Source: Candidatus Thiothrix putei (GTDB lineage Bacteria; Pseudomonadota; Gammaproteobacteria; Thiotrichales; Thiotrichaceae). Taken from it: a DNA stretch of 64,000 nucleotides. The DNA lies in the NCBI GenBank assembly GCA_029972225.1, contig CP124756.1, forward strand, positions 1,780,001-1,844,000, read 5' to 3'. How positions within the stretch are numbered: the stretch's first letter is position 1; every line of letters begins with the position of its first letter. Below the pieces are notes generated by a model. The model did not search any database. It was given only the letters and a program-made list of their open reading frames with translations, and had not been told where the DNA came from. Both the position numbers and the translations under genes were made by a program. Shown here piece by piece: positions 36,475 through 45,653 of this stretch.

Positions 36475-37530
36475 GGCTCAATATGCGTTTCAGGGTCTTA
36501 TCCCAACAGCAGCGAAAGCAAGGACTGTAAGGCAGCTTGCCCCCGTTTCCTGATGTTGTGAAGAGACTCGAAGAATGCAAGGTAACACGGTAGCTTTTCT
36601 TGTGAGATCCCCCGATGAGGTCGTAACCATGAGCGTAACAGTGACCAAAAACCTTCCATCGTATTGACGTGGACTTCATGGAAACCGTCACCATCTTCGT
36701 CACGGGCATATTCGCCTGCGCCATGGTTGACGGTTTTGTGGGCATAGCCCCATTCTTCCAATCGGCTGTAAATGTTGTACTCATCGGTGTAGACCAGCGT
36801 GCCTGCTGCCACCGTTTCCACAATCAACGGCTTGATCGTCGTCTGTTTCACATTCGCCAGCATACGGATCACGACCTCCCCGGAACGCTGGATCATGCCG
36901 AAAATGGGTGGTTTGTCCTTTTCCAGTGTCCCACGCCCCGGCGCACCTTTCAGGGCGCGGCGGCGACCTTCACGCCCAGCATCCGCGACGGCTTCGGGGT
37001 TTCCCTTGTGTCCAGCCTTGACATAAACCTCATCAAATTCAACATTCCCAAACAGGTTTACTGGCGTTTTTTTCTCGACACCACGCCGTAACTGTTCCGT
37101 CATCGCCTGAACATCATCCTTGTTCAACCCCAATTCGCGGGCGATTTGTTGGTTGGACAGGTTCAACGACATCAGGTACAGGCACAACACCCACACCTTC
37201 AGCGGCTGGTGGTGGCCTTCAAACACCGTGCCCGTCAGGTCATCAAAACGCTTTTGGCAATCCTTACACTGGTAACGCTGGCGTTCCTGCTGGGTGTCAT
37301 CCTTGCCTCGACGGATAGTGTCCTGTGAACCGCAGTGCGGACAAATCACCCCATTAGGCCAACGCACGGAACGGACTTGCTCGAAACAGGCGGCATCACT
37401 GGTCAGGCTGGAAATACTGATGAGCGAGGTCATAAAGCCTCTCCTTGGCTATCGGAAATGACTAACTTTACCGCTATCCAGCACGTTTGCAATGCCGGGG
37501 AAAACAAGACCCTGAAACGCATATTGAGCC
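36475..37530 (-). mobile_element. Complete IS1595-family element (1056 bp)
   Basis: The 25-bp perfect inverted ends begin GGCTCAATATGCGTTTCAGG (36475-36499, complement 37506-37530). They are flanked by a perfect 8-bp duplication TTGTTGGA (36467-36474 and 37531-37538). Target length and ends fit the IS1595 family. Confidence 0.93.
36498..37433 (-). CDS. IS1595-family transposase (ISXO2-like DDE domain)
   Basis: This 311-aa transposase has an N-terminal zinc ribbon (CPHCGSQDTIRRG...RYQCKDCQKRF), a helix-turn-helix (LSNQQIARELGLNKDDVQAM), and an ISXO2-like DDE core with FDEVYVKAGHKGN, LVYTDEYNIYSRL and HVNTMEGFWSLLRSWLRPHRGI (the characteristic final N/E region). It is full length and probably active. 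Confidence 0.93.
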   Translation of the reverse strand: MTSLISISSLTSDAACFEQVRSVRWPNGVICPHCGSQDTIRRGKDDTQQERQRYQCKDCQKRFDDLTGTVFEGHHQPLKVWVLCLYLMSLNLSNQQIARELGLNKDDVQAMTEQLRRGVEKKTPVNLFGNVEFDEVYVKAGHKGNPEAVADAGREGRRRALKGAPGRGTLEKDKPPIFGMIQRSGEVVIRMLANVKQTTIKPLIVETVAAGTLVYTDEYNIYSRLEEWGYAHKTVNHGAGEYARDEDGDGFHEVHVNTMEGFWSLLRSWLRPHRGISQEKLPCYLAFFESLHNIRKRGQAALQSLLSLLLG

Positions 37531-37994
37531 TTGTTGGAATGTTTCATCACCGGTTTGGATGAAAGGGTCAGAGGGAAAGCAGGGAAAAATGCAGAACGAT
37601 CCATCATTCAGGCTTTCTGTGCTGGTGCTGGTGCTGGTGCTGGTGCTGCCAACATTTATCTCACTTTTAGCTGTCAAGTGTAAATAATTTCCCAATAAAT
37701 ATCTAGGTGACACACTAAATAAGTCACTGATAGCAAACAAATGGAGAATGCTTAAGCTGCTATTTTCCAGTTCCAAATCAGATACTTGTGCTTGCGACAG
37801 CGTTTCGCTCGCGGGTAAAAATGGAATCAAATCGCGTAAGTGTGCATTTACTTTGTCGGCAAAACCAGACTGATGCAGATGATGCTTTTCGCGCAACTCT
37901 CTAAGTTTTTGACCATCCTGCGGGCGCAAGCGGTGTTTTTTTCCATCACTTTTCAGCATTTACTCTTCCTTTTTGCCGTGCAACTAACTTTAGT

Positions 37995-38030
37995 GTGTAA
38001 GCATTTTATTAAAAAATAAAATGCTTACAC
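37995..38030. promoter_or_regulatory. Perfect 16-bp-arm palindrome upstream of the XRE regulator
   Basis: Arms GTGTAAGCATTTTATT (37995-38010) and AATAAAATGCTTACAC (38015-38030) are perfect complements around AAAA. It lies in the region between the disrupted regulator (start 37959) and the polysaccharide locus. It is a candidate operator for the regulator, or a terminator or attenuator hairpin; the length of the arms is unusual for a simple operator. Confidence 0.6.
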
Positions 38031-38317
38031 TATAGGGAACCAGATGAAATACCATGTAATACGTTATTTTACTTATAAAACCCAAATTCACGTATACCTA
38101 GGTGTATTCTGGTTTATTAAATTTTTTGACATAACCTCATTTCATCAAGAAAAAGTAAATTTCATTGTGTGATACTGATTTCTCTTATGGCTATTTTGCA
38201 AGTATTGCTAACTAACCTGATTTTTAAATACACCACCTCTTACTCAACGTATGCTGATGTCACAGTAGGGCGGTAGCGTGCTTATTTTATCATCACCTGA
38301 CATTGTTCATTAACTTC
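38031..38317 (+). promoter_or_regulatory. AT-rich upstream region of the polysaccharide locus
   Basis: This 287-bp non-coding region has no gene. It contains a possible -35 (TTGACA, about 38126) without a convincing -10 at normal spacing, and the ops element at 38269. By analogy with JUMPstart regions it is expected to be the promoter and long untranslated leader of the downstream transcript. Confidence 0.5.
38269..38280 (+). promoter_or_regulatory. ops element (RfaH recruitment site)
   Basis: GGCGGTAGCGTG is an exact copy of the ops core found in JUMPstart sequences upstream of enterobacterial polysaccharide, LPS and haemolysin operons, and it is followed by CTTATTTT. RfaH binds the non-template ops strand in the paused polymerase and suppresses termination over long operons. 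It lies 38 bp before the first gene of the locus on the sense strand, as expected for a functional site. Confidence 0.8.
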
Positions 38318-39601
38318 ATGCCACTCAAAAATATTGACAACTGTGTTTTAGCCATTGTTGGTCTAGGCTATGTAGGCTTGCCGTTAGCTGTTGCTTTCGG
38401 CAAACATTTGCCAACTATCGGTTTTGACACCAACCTTGCCCGCATTGTTGAACTTCAAAGCGGCAATGACCATACCTTGGAAATAGCAGCAGAGGCATTA
38501 CGCGCTGCGCAATACCTGAGTTATACCAACCAGCTTGAAGCATTACGCGATGCCAATGTGTTCATTGTCACCGTCCCTACACCTGTCGATGCCCATAAAT
38601 GCCCTGACTTAACCCCTTTGCTGCGAGCCAGTGCAACCATCGGCAAGGTCATCAAGCATGGCGATGTCGTGATCTATGAATCTACTGTTTACCCCGGCGC
38701 GACTGAAGAGGATTGCATCCCAGTCATCGAGCGTATCTCCGGGTTAACCTTCAACGTGGATTTCTTCGCGGGGTATTCGCCGGAACGCATCAACCCCGGC
38801 GATCAGGAGCACCGCCTTGCCACCATCAAAAAGGTGACATCAGGCTCTACCCCGGAAGCAGCAGCGTTTATTGATGCATTATACCAGCGCGTGATTACAG
38901 CAGGAACACACAAAGCCAGCAGCATTAAAGTCGCCGAAGCCGCTAAAGTGATTGAAAATACCCAGCGGGATTTGAATATTGCCTTGATCAATGAGTTGGC
39001 CATCATCTTTAACCGTATGGGGATTGATACCGAAGCCGTGTTACAAGCGGCGGGAACCAAGTGGAATTTTTTGCCGTTTCGCCCCGGTTTAGTCGGCGGG
39101 CATTGCATTGGTGTTGACCCTTACTACCTGACACACAAAGCACAGGCGTTAGGCTACCAGCCAGAAGTGATTTTGGCAGGTCGCCGTATCAATGACGGCA
39201 TGGGCGCGTATGTGGCGGCGCAATTGATCAAGGTGATGGTGAAAAAACGCATTCACGTAGAGAGTGCAAAAGTGTTGATCATGGGGCTGACGTTCAAGGA
39301 AAACTGCCCCGATTTACGCAATACACGGGTAGTTGACATCCTTAAAGAGTTGCGTGAGTACCATATCAAGGCCGATGTGTATGATCCTTGGGCAACGGCG
39401 GCGGAAGCACAACAAGAATACAACCTGGATCTGGTTGATGAACCTAAACAACAGTATTACGACGCGGTGCTAGTGGCAGTAGCACATCAGCAATTTCACG
39501 ACATGGGCATTGGAGCAATTCACGCTTTGGGTAAGCCTTTGCATGTTGTATATGACCTGAAGTACCTATTTCCGGCAGATGCTGTGGACGCAAGATTGTA
39601 A
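38318..39601 (+). CDS. tviB: Nucleotide-sugar dehydrogenase, TviB/WbpO-like
   Basis: This 427-aa NAD-dependent dehydrogenase of the UDP-Glc/GDP-Man family probably oxidises UDP-GlcNAc or UDP-GalNAc C6 to the uronic acid. It has an N-terminal Rossmann fold ([16 protein letters not shown]), [18 protein letters not shown], and the catalytic Cys in [21 protein letters not shown]-terminal UDP-binding domain contains [18 protein letters not shown]. The style ([15 protein letters not shown]) matches TviB/WbpO more than WecC. The ATG at 38318 is used; a TTG 15 bp upstream is less likely. It is the first gene after the ops site, and the next gene starts 1 bp after its stop. Confidence 0.9.
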   Translation: MPLKNIDNCVLAIVGLGYVGLPLAVAFGKHLPTIGFDTNLARIVELQSGNDHTLEIAAEALRAAQYLSYTNQLEALRDANVFIVTVPTPVDAHKCPDLTPLLRASATIGKVIKHGDVVIYESTVYPGATEEDCIPVIERISGLTFNVDFFAGYSPERINPGDQEHRLATIKKVTSGSTPEAAAFIDALYQRVITAGTHKASSIKVAEAAKVIENTQRDLNIALINELAIIFNRMGIDTEAVLQAAGTKWNFLPFRPGLVGGHCIGVDPYYLTHKAQALGYQPEVILAGRRINDGMGAYVAAQLIKVMVKKRIHVESAKVLIMGLTFKENCPDLRNTRVVDILKELREYHIKADVYDPWATAAEAQQEYNLDLVDEPKQQYYDAVLVAVAHQQFHDMGIGAIHALGKPLHVVYDLKYLFPADAVDARL

Positions 39602-39602
39602 A

Positions 39603-40643
39603 ATGTTAGTGTTATTAACGGTATTTTTTGTCACTTTGTCGAGTATCTACCTACTGTGTCCATTGGCTGAGCGTCTGGGGTGGGTGGATAAGCCGGATTG
39701 CCGTAAACAGCATGATGGGCAAATCCCCATGATAGGGGGTATCACAATGTTTGCAGGATTAGCTATTGCCAGCTTGTTATCACTGCCACCACTGACATTG
39801 CACCTTGTATGGTTTTGGTCTGCATTGCTCATTGTATTGCTGGGGACGCTGGATGATAGGGTTGGGCTGGGTGCTGCTTTGCGGTTAGGGGTGCAAACGG
39901 TTATAGCACTGCTGTTAATACTTGGTAGCGGCTTGTTTCTGGAAAATATGGGTGATTTATTAGGATTGGGTGATCTACATGTGGGGTTGGCTGGTTATTG
40001 GCTAACTGTCTTGGCGGTGCTTGCAGCCATCAATGCCTTTAATATGATGGATGGCATTGATGGGTTGGCAGGCAGTATGGCACTCGTCACCTTTGTAGGG
40101 TTCATTGTGTTGTTTAGCATGACCCGGAATAGCTATGGGTTATGGTTAACGGGGCTATTATTAGCCGCACTGGTGCCGTACTTGTTAGCGAATTTGTCGT
40201 TGCTACCCTTTGGGCGCAAAGTATTCCTAGGCGATGCTGGAAGCATGTTGATTGGTTTGAGCGTGGTATGGTTGTTGATTTTTGGCAGCCAAGGCGAGTA
40301 CCGCAGTTTCCGCCCAGTAACGGCATTATGGTTAGTGGCAATACCGTTGATGGATATGGTGGCGATTATGTTTAGACGCTTACGCAAAGGTAAATCGCCC
40401 TTGGCGGCAGACCGTGACCATTTGCACCATATTCTGATGCGCAATGGCTTATCAGACCGTCAAGCCTTAGCTCGTATAACATTGGCGGCACTGGTGTTGA
40501 TGGGCATTGGTTTGGGGGGGGAGTGGTTGCAGTTGCCCGATAGTTTGATGCTAAGCATGTTCTTGTTGTTGTTCATGGGGTATGCCTATGCGTTACAACA
40601 CTTATCAAATTCTGAACATTTACGGTTGGGTCAAACTTTATGA
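39603..40643 (+). CDS. Polyprenyl-phosphate GlcNAc/QuiNAc-1-phosphate transferase (WecA/WbpL family)
   Basis: This 346-aa membrane phosphoglycosyltransferase with about ten helices starts lipid-linked repeat-unit assembly by moving a sugar-1-phosphate to undecaprenyl phosphate. Family motifs are [10 protein letters not shown], the Mg-binding [38 protein letters not shown], and the nucleotide-recognition loop [16 protein letters not shown]. Its start immediately follows the dehydrogenase stop, and its stop overlaps the next start (ATGA). The sugar specificity cannot be set from sequence alone. Confidence 0.92.
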   Translation: MLVLLTVFFVTLSSIYLLCPLAERLGWVDKPDCRKQHDGQIPMIGGITMFAGLAIASLLSLPPLTLHLVWFWSALLIVLLGTLDDRVGLGAALRLGVQTVIALLLILGSGLFLENMGDLLGLGDLHVGLAGYWLTVLAVLAAINAFNMMDGIDGLAGSMALVTFVGFIVLFSMTRNSYGLWLTGLLLAALVPYLLANLSLLPFGRKVFLGDAGSMLIGLSVVWLLIFGSQGEYRSFRPVTALWLVAIPLMDMVAIMFRRLRKGKSPLAADRDHLHHILMRNGLSDRQALARITLAALVLMGIGLGGEWLQLPDSLMLSMFLLLFMGYAYALQHLSNSEHLRLGQTL

Positions 40644-41674
40644 CAAAGCGTACTTACGACATGCTGTTGGCGGATTTATCCCATTCCCCCAAAACATGGT
40701 TGGTTACGGGGGTGGCTGGCTTTATTGGCTCCAATCTGCTGGAAACCTTGTTGAAGCTAGACCAGCGGGTGGTAGGGTTGGATAACTTTTCCACCGGGCA
40801 TCAGCATAATCTGGATGAAGTGCAAACACTGGTTAGCCCGCAGCAGTGGGGAAATTTCCGCTTGCTGCGTGGTGACATCCGGGAGCTGGTGGATTGCCAG
40901 CAGGCGTGTGAGGGGGTGGATTATGTGTTGCATCAGGCGGCATTGGGCAGTGTACCGCGTTCGATTGAAGACCCGATAACCACAAACAGCACCAATATTG
41001 ACGGTTTCCTGAATATGCTGGTCGCAGCACGGGATGCGCACGTCAAACGCTTTGTGTATGCGGCCTCCAGTTCTACCTATGGGGATCACCCCGCCTTGCC
41101 GAAGGTGGAGGACAAGATCGGCAAACCCTTGTCGCCGTATGCGGTAACGAAGTATGTGAATGAGTTATATGCGGATGTATTCGCCCGGACTTACGGTTTA
41201 CAATCCATCGGTTTGCGCTACTTCAATATTTTCGGGCAGCGGCAAGACCCTGATGGCGCATACGCTGCGGTCATTCCCAAGTGGATTTCTAGCATGATTA
41301 AAGGTGAACCGGTCTATATTAATGGTGATGGTGAAACTAGCCGGGATTTTTGTTACATCGACAATGCCGTGCAGGCGAATTTGCTGGCGGCAACGACGGA
41401 AAACCCGGATGCAGTGAATCAGGTGTATAACGTGGCGGTGGGGGATCAAACGTCACTAACTGAGTTGTATGCACAGTTACAGCAGCGTTTATTGCCAGAG
41501 TTTGTACATTTGCGAGGGGCTGCGATAATGTATCGTGATTTCCGGGCTGGTGATGTGAAACACTCAAGAGCGGATATTAGCAAAGCAACAAGCTTGCTAG
41601 GGTATGCGCCCACCCATTGTTTAGAACAAGGATTAGCGCAAGCTATGCCTTGGTATATCTGTCAAATAAGATAA
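40640..41674 (+). CDS. UDP-N-acetylglucosamine 4-epimerase-like (WbpP/TviC type)
   Basis: This 344-aa extended short-chain dehydrogenase interconverts UDP-GlcNAc/GalNAc or their uronic acids. It has the NAD-binding [29 protein letters not shown] as in WbpP/Tvi[14 protein letters not shown], the catalytic YAVTK (Tyr, Lys), and [23 protein letters not shown]. Together with the TviB-like enzyme it would supply GalNAcA-type sugars, as in Vi antigen and Pseudomonas O6 pathways. The start overlaps the upstream stop; MLLADLSHS (40661) is an alternative start. Confidence 0.9.
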   Translation: MTKRTYDMLLADLSHSPKTWLVTGVAGFIGSNLLETLLKLDQRVVGLDNFSTGHQHNLDEVQTLVSPQQWGNFRLLRGDIRELVDCQQACEGVDYVLHQAALGSVPRSIEDPITTNSTNIDGFLNMLVAARDAHVKRFVYAASSSTYGDHPALPKVEDKIGKPLSPYAVTKYVNELYADVFARTYGLQSIGLRYFNIFGQRQDPDGAYAAVIPKWISSMIKGEPVYINGDGETSRDFCYIDNAVQANLLAATTENPDAVNQVYNVAVGDQTSLTELYAQLQQRLLPEFVHLRGAAIMYRDFRAGDVKHSRADISKATSLLGYAPTHCLEQGLAQAMPWYICQIR

Positions 41675-41682
41675 TATTTACT

Positions 41683-43449
41683 ATGTCGACACCTACTCTT
41701 AACACGACACTCATTCACAACATTATCACCTTGTGGCGGCATTTAGGAAAAAAGCGTCGCTCCCAATTTTTATTATTATTAATAATGATGCTAATGACTA
41801 TGTTTGCCGAAGTTATTAGTATTGGTGCAGTCATTCCCTTTTTAACAGCGTTGACCACACCGGAGTTATTGTTTAATGCAGAGTGGTTTAAATTTGTGGT
41901 TGTGGGATTAGGGATAAGTTCTAGCAAACAGTTGCTCTTGCCTTTGACCATGACTTTTATTGCAGCAGCGGCATTTTCGGCTGGGATGAGGATTCTATTG
42001 TTATGGGCTAATAGCCGTTTGACAGTAGCTATGGGTGTGCAATTGCGAAGTGAGTTGTACACCCTTGCCTTATACCAACCTTATGAATATCATGCAGCGA
42101 ATAATAGCAGTGATTTAATTAGTATGACCACTGAAAAAGTCGCCAATGTTATTTACTCAGGCGTTTTGCACGTGCTGATGTTGGTCAGCGCATTGGTTAT
42201 GAGTATTGCCGTGATTGTCACGCTGATGTTGGTGAATATTTGGGTTGCTTTGGTTGCCTTTGCTGTTTTAGGTGGGGGATATGTATTAATGGGTTTTTTG
42301 GTACGGCAGCGTATTGAGAAAAATAGTCAGATTATTGCACTAAATCAACCGTTAGCCGTTAAATGTATGCAGGAAGGCTTGGGTGGTATCCGTGATGTCA
42401 TTATCGGTGGTAGCCAGCCTGTGTTTAGCCACCTTTATACAAGCGTGGTGTCTCGTATACAAACAGCAAGCATACAAAATATTTTTTTAGGTAGTCTTCC
42501 CAAACCTGTGCTGGAAGTTATCGGGGTTACTTTAATTGTATTACTCGCCTATGGCTTACAGGCTTATGGCAATCAACAACAGGCTGTGTTACCTGTATTA
42601 GGGGCACTGGCATTAGGTGCACAACGACTCCTGCCTAGCTTACAACAAGTCTATTTTTCTTGGTCAATTATTAAGAGTTCGCAAGCTGTGTTGGCGGATG
42701 TAAATCAGTATATCGCCCAAGCTGATCCGTTAAGAAAACCTCAGCCGCTTATTCAGCCGCTATCTTTTCAGGATGCTATTACGTTACAGAATGTTTCTTT
42801 TCGATATGCGGGAACGGATTCATGGGTATTGCGGGATATTGAATTACGTATTCCTAAAGGAGCTAGGGTCGGCTTTATTGGGGAAACGGGTAGTGGCAAG
42901 AGTACATTGGTGGATATTGTGATGGGTTTGCTGTCCCCAACACAAGGACAGTTATTGGTTGATGGGGTGGCGGCTGAGCGGCTGGGTATGTCGGCTTGGC
43001 AGGCTAATATTGCGCATGTACCACAGAGTATTTTCTTATCAGATACTTCAATGACAGAAAATATTGCATTTGGCGTTCCACTCGCCAAGATTGATCTGGA
43101 ACGAGTCAAACAAGCCGCTAAACAAGCTCACATTGCGACGTTTATTGAAAATCTACCCGATGGTTATCAAACCTTGGTGGGTGAGCGTGGTGTGCGCCTA
43201 TCAGGTGGGCAACGACAGCGGATTGGTATTGCACGGGCTTTGTATAAGCAGGCTTCGGTAATTGTGTTTGATGAGGCAACTAGTGCTTTGGATAATGAGA
43301 CAGAGGCAAATGTTATGGAAGCGATTGAGTCGTTAAGTAACAACCTTACGATTATTATTATTGCACATCGCCTAAGCACTTTGAGAAAATGTGATGTGAT
43401 TTATAACATATTTCGTGGAAAAATAGAAAAGACATCATGGCGCACTTAA
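41683..43449 (+). CDS. ABC transporter, fused permease-ATPase (PglK/MsbA-like flippase)
   Basis: This 588-aa half-transporter has six transmembrane helices (about residues 25-320) and a C-terminal ATPase: Walker A GETGSGKSTLVD, Q-loop HVPQSIFLSD, signature LSGGQRQRIGIARAL, Walker B VIVFDEATSALD, H-loop IIIAHRLSTL. It is the only translocase-like gene visible in the locus, so it may flip the lipid-linked repeat unit as PglK does. The tail after the H-loop is short (IFRGKIEKTSWRT), and the stop is native rather than IS-derived. The IS copy begins 5 bp after the stop codon. Confidence 0.88.
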   Translation: MSTPTLNTTLIHNIITLWRHLGKKRRSQFLLLLIMMLMTMFAEVISIGAVIPFLTALTTPELLFNAEWFKFVVVGLGISSSKQLLLPLTMTFIAAAAFSAGMRILLLWANSRLTVAMGVQLRSELYTLALYQPYEYHAANNSSDLISMTTEKVANVIYSGVLHVLMLVSALVMSIAVIVTLMLVNIWVALVAFAVLGGGYVLMGFLVRQRIEKNSQIIALNQPLAVKCMQEGLGGIRDVIIGGSQPVFSHLYTSVVSRIQTASIQNIFLGSLPKPVLEVIGVTLIVLLAYGLQAYGNQQQAVLPVLGALALGAQRLLPSLQQVYFSWSIIKSSQAVLADVNQYIAQADPLRKPQPLIQPLSFQDAITLQNVSFRYAGTDSWVLRDIELRIPKGARVGFIGETGSGKSTLVDIVMGLLSPTQGQLLVDGVAAERLGMSAWQANIAHVPQSIFLSDTSMTENIAFGVPLAKIDLERVKQAAKQAHIATFIENLPDGYQTLVGERGVRLSGGQRQRIGIARALYKQASVIVFDEATSALDNETEANVMEAIESLSNNLTIIIIAHRLSTLRKCDVIYNIFRGKIEKTSWRT

Positions 43450-43454
43450 TAGTT

Positions 43455-44836
43455 GAGCCACTTGCAAAATTACATTTTCAGCGTGAACCTTCCTTCATCT
43501 GAAGGAAAAAAGAAGTGTGGGCTGCCGTTTTCGGCGATAATAGAAGCGTCAAAACAACCATTAAGCCCACGCTATGAATTCTACCGAACGCGCCCTGATT
43601 GCACAACGCTGGAGTTTGCTGCAAATTGAAATACTACCTTGCTTCAATGATGCCTTTGGCACATTGACCCCCAAGCTTGAAAAACTCATTCACGTACTGG
43701 AGCTGACGCGCATTGAAGATTTTGTGCGCTCTTTTCGTGATGGGTCTGGACGGCCAGCGACGGAGCGATCTTGGTTTGCCAATGCTTTTGTCGCCAAAAG
43801 CGTGCTCAATATTGTCAATACGCGAGCACTCATTGACCGGCTGCAAAACGATCGCTCCCTGCGACGCATCTGCGGGTTTCCCCTGACCAAGAAACTGCCT
43901 TCCGAATCCACCTTTTCACGTGCCTTCGCTGAATTTGCTGAACAGCGTTTAGCGGAACGTGTGCATGAAACGTTGGTGAAAACGTATTTGGGCGATGCGC
44001 TGATCGGCCACCTGTGTCGGGATTCAACAGCCATTGAGGCACGTGAACGGCCTGTTGCCGAGGAAAAGCCAAAGAAAAAACAAGGGCAAACACGGATTCA
44101 GCGCCAACGGGAACAGTCACTTCAGCAAGCACTCGATGAGATACCGGTTCAGTGTAACCGGGGGACGAAGAAGAATGCCCAAGGCTACAAGCACAGTTGG
44201 AACGGCTACAAACTGCATATCGATACCGCCGATTGTGGTGTCCCGATAGCAGCCATTCTGTCTTCCGCCTCCTTTCACGACAGCGGGGCAGCCATCCCAC
44301 TCTCTCAAATCAGTGCCCAACGTGTCACCAGTCTCTACGACCTGATGGATGCGGCCTATTGCAGTGCTGATTTGCACGAATACAGCCGTCATCTGGGGCA
44401 TGTCCCCCTGATTGATCACAATCCTCGCGGCGGACAGAAAGAAGCGTTTGAACCTGCTGATGCCGAGCGTTACAAAATTCGCAGCACCGTAGAACGAACC
44501 AATGCCCGCCTGAAGGATGAATTTGGTGGTCGGAATGTGTGGGTGCAAGGTGCGCAAAAAGTTTACAGCCACTTGATGTTTGGGATTTTGGTGTTGAGTG
44601 CTGATCAACTGATGCGTGTCTTGTTATAAAGCGACTGGGTTTGAAAAAACACGGGAAGACTGACTGAAAAACAGGAGCAGTCGCATCGGTATGGGTGAAA
44701 TTTAGCAAAAGTTACGGGAAAACTGAAAAAGCTCAGGTTTCGTTGGTCAAATTGAGTAAAAAATCGGCTGAATATGCGGCGTTCGGTCAATGCTGAAAAT
44801 TGAGCAACTCAGTTTGTCGGATTTTGCAAGTCGCTC
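43455..44836 (+). mobile_element. Insertion sequence, 1382 bp, copy 1 (IS4/IS5-type DDE)
   Basis: The ends GAGCCACTTGCAAAAT and, at the other side, the complement of GAGCGACTTGCAAAAT form a 16-bp inverted repeat with one mismatch, and the target AGTT is duplicated (43451-43454 and 44837-44840). It is intergenic, between the ABC transporter and the FkbM gene. A second copy with only a few base differences is at 54177-55558. The exact IS family was not resolved. Confidence 0.9.
43574..44629 (+). CDS. DDE transposase of the 1382-bp element, copy 1
   Basis: This 351-aa transposase has an N-terminal domain (RSFRDGSGRPATERSWFANAFVAKSVLNI), first Asp in LCRDSTAIEARERP, a Lys-rich linker (EEKPKKKQGQ), then YKHSWNGYKLHIDTADCGVPI, second Asp in LYDLMDAAYCS, and the final Glu in YKIRSTVERTNARLKDEFGG. 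This architecture is that of IS4/IS5-superfamily enzymes. The frame is intact and probably active. Confidence 0.88.
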   Translation: MNSTERALIAQRWSLLQIEILPCFNDAFGTLTPKLEKLIHVLELTRIEDFVRSFRDGSGRPATERSWFANAFVAKSVLNIVNTRALIDRLQNDRSLRRICGFPLTKKLPSESTFSRAFAEFAEQRLAERVHETLVKTYLGDALIGHLCRDSTAIEARERPVAEEKPKKKQGQTRIQRQREQSLQQALDEIPVQCNRGTKKNAQGYKHSWNGYKLHIDTADCGVPIAAILSSASFHDSGAAIPLSQISAQRVTSLYDLMDAAYCSADLHEYSRHLGHVPLIDHNPRGGQKEAFEPADAERYKIRSTVERTNARLKDEFGGRNVWVQGAQKVYSHLMFGILVLSADQLMRVLL

Positions 44837-44885
44837 AGTTATTACAAACATGAATTCACATTCAAACAATGGAATTTAAAAATCA

Positions 44886-45614
44886 ATGAAAAAGCTATTA
44901 AAAAAACTCATCTATTCAATGGGCTATCATCTAGTCGCAAAAGAATACACTTCAAATTTATTACTTGCCGAACGCCTTAAGAGTATAATCAAGCATTATA
45001 GTGTGGATTGCATATTTGATGTTGGTGCGAATCACGGTCAATATGGAAACTTTTTAAGAAATGTTGTATTATACGATGGCATAATAGTTTCATTTGAACC
45101 TGATCCAGATGTTTATAATGCTTTATTGAAAACCGCTTTTAATGATAGCAAATGGAAAACATATAATATGGCATTAGGGAGAAGCTCTGGTTCGCTTCCA
45201 TTTAATATCATGAAGAACAGTGTTTTTAATTCTTTTTTAACTCCAAGCTCGTATGATACCGATATATATGACGAATTTAATAGAATTTCCAACACAATTA
45301 ATGTGGACGTTAGCACTGTAAAAATAATGATTCATGAAATAAAAAAGAAATACAACGTAAATAGATTTTTCTTAAAATTGGATACACAAGGATATGATCT
45401 TGAGGTTTTTCATGGTGCTACTGATTGTATGGATTATATAGTAGGAGTTCAAACTGAAGTATCAATCACTCCAATTTACAAAAACATGCCATCTTTTCAA
45501 GAATCTGTAAAGTTATTTAAAACCAATGGTTATGATATAAGTGGTTTGTATGCGGTTGACGAAAATCGCTTTCCTCATGCACATGAATTTGATTGCATAT
45601 ACTTACCAAAATAA
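44886..45614 (+). CDS. FkbM-family methyltransferase
   Basis: This 242-aa SAM-dependent enzyme of the FkbM family O-methylates sugars or related groups in surface polysaccharides and secondary metabolites. It has motif I CIFDVGANHGQYGNFLR, IVSFEPDPDVYNALL (motif II acid), and the family's KLDTQGYDLEVFHGA near the C-terminus. AT-rich coding contrasts with the preceding genes and suggests separate acquisition. It lies 49 bp after IS copy 1. Confidence 0.88.
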   Translation: MKKLLKKLIYSMGYHLVAKEYTSNLLLAERLKSIIKHYSVDCIFDVGANHGQYGNFLRNVVLYDGIIVSFEPDPDVYNALLKTAFNDSKWKTYNMALGRSSGSLPFNIMKNSVFNSFLTPSSYDTDIYDEFNRISNTINVDVSTVKIMIHEIKKKYNVNRFFLKLDTQGYDLEVFHGATDCMDYIVGVQTEVSITPIYKNMPSFQESVKLFKTNGYDISGLYAVDENRFPHAHEFDCIYLPK

Positions 45615-45653
45615 ACTTTTATTTTACTCAATCCACAACAGTTATAATTAAAA

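Larger units (their letters stand above)
35942..37959 (-). pseudogene. XRE-type HTH regulator split by an insertion sequence
   Basis: Removing the element at 36475-37530 and one TTGTTGGA copy rejoins DETFQQ with FNNSPVTQEH in one frame of about 310 aa. The N-terminus (about residues 10-85) is an XRE-like helix-turn-helix (GQKLRELREKHHLHQSGFADKVN...LSQAQVSDLELENSSLS). It is followed by a Ser/Thr repeat (STSTSTSTST) and a C-terminal domain of unknown type (GQVTFSFYDGSQAIRKVTLSN...). The family of the C-terminal part is not recognised. It is divergent from the polysaccharide locus, with a 16-bp-arm palindrome 36 bp before its start, so it may have regulated that locus and itself. Confidence 0.82.

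Noticed and set aside
38120-38165. Sigma-70 promoter with TTGACA upstream of the polysaccharide locus
   Set aside because: No acceptable -10 at 16-18 bp; the nearest TAAATT is about 24 bp away. Mentioned only as part of the upstream region.
43451-43454. IS copy 1 truncating the ABC transporter
   Set aside because: The transporter's stop codon lies 5 bp before the element, and the restored native sequence has the same stop, so the gene is not interrupted.
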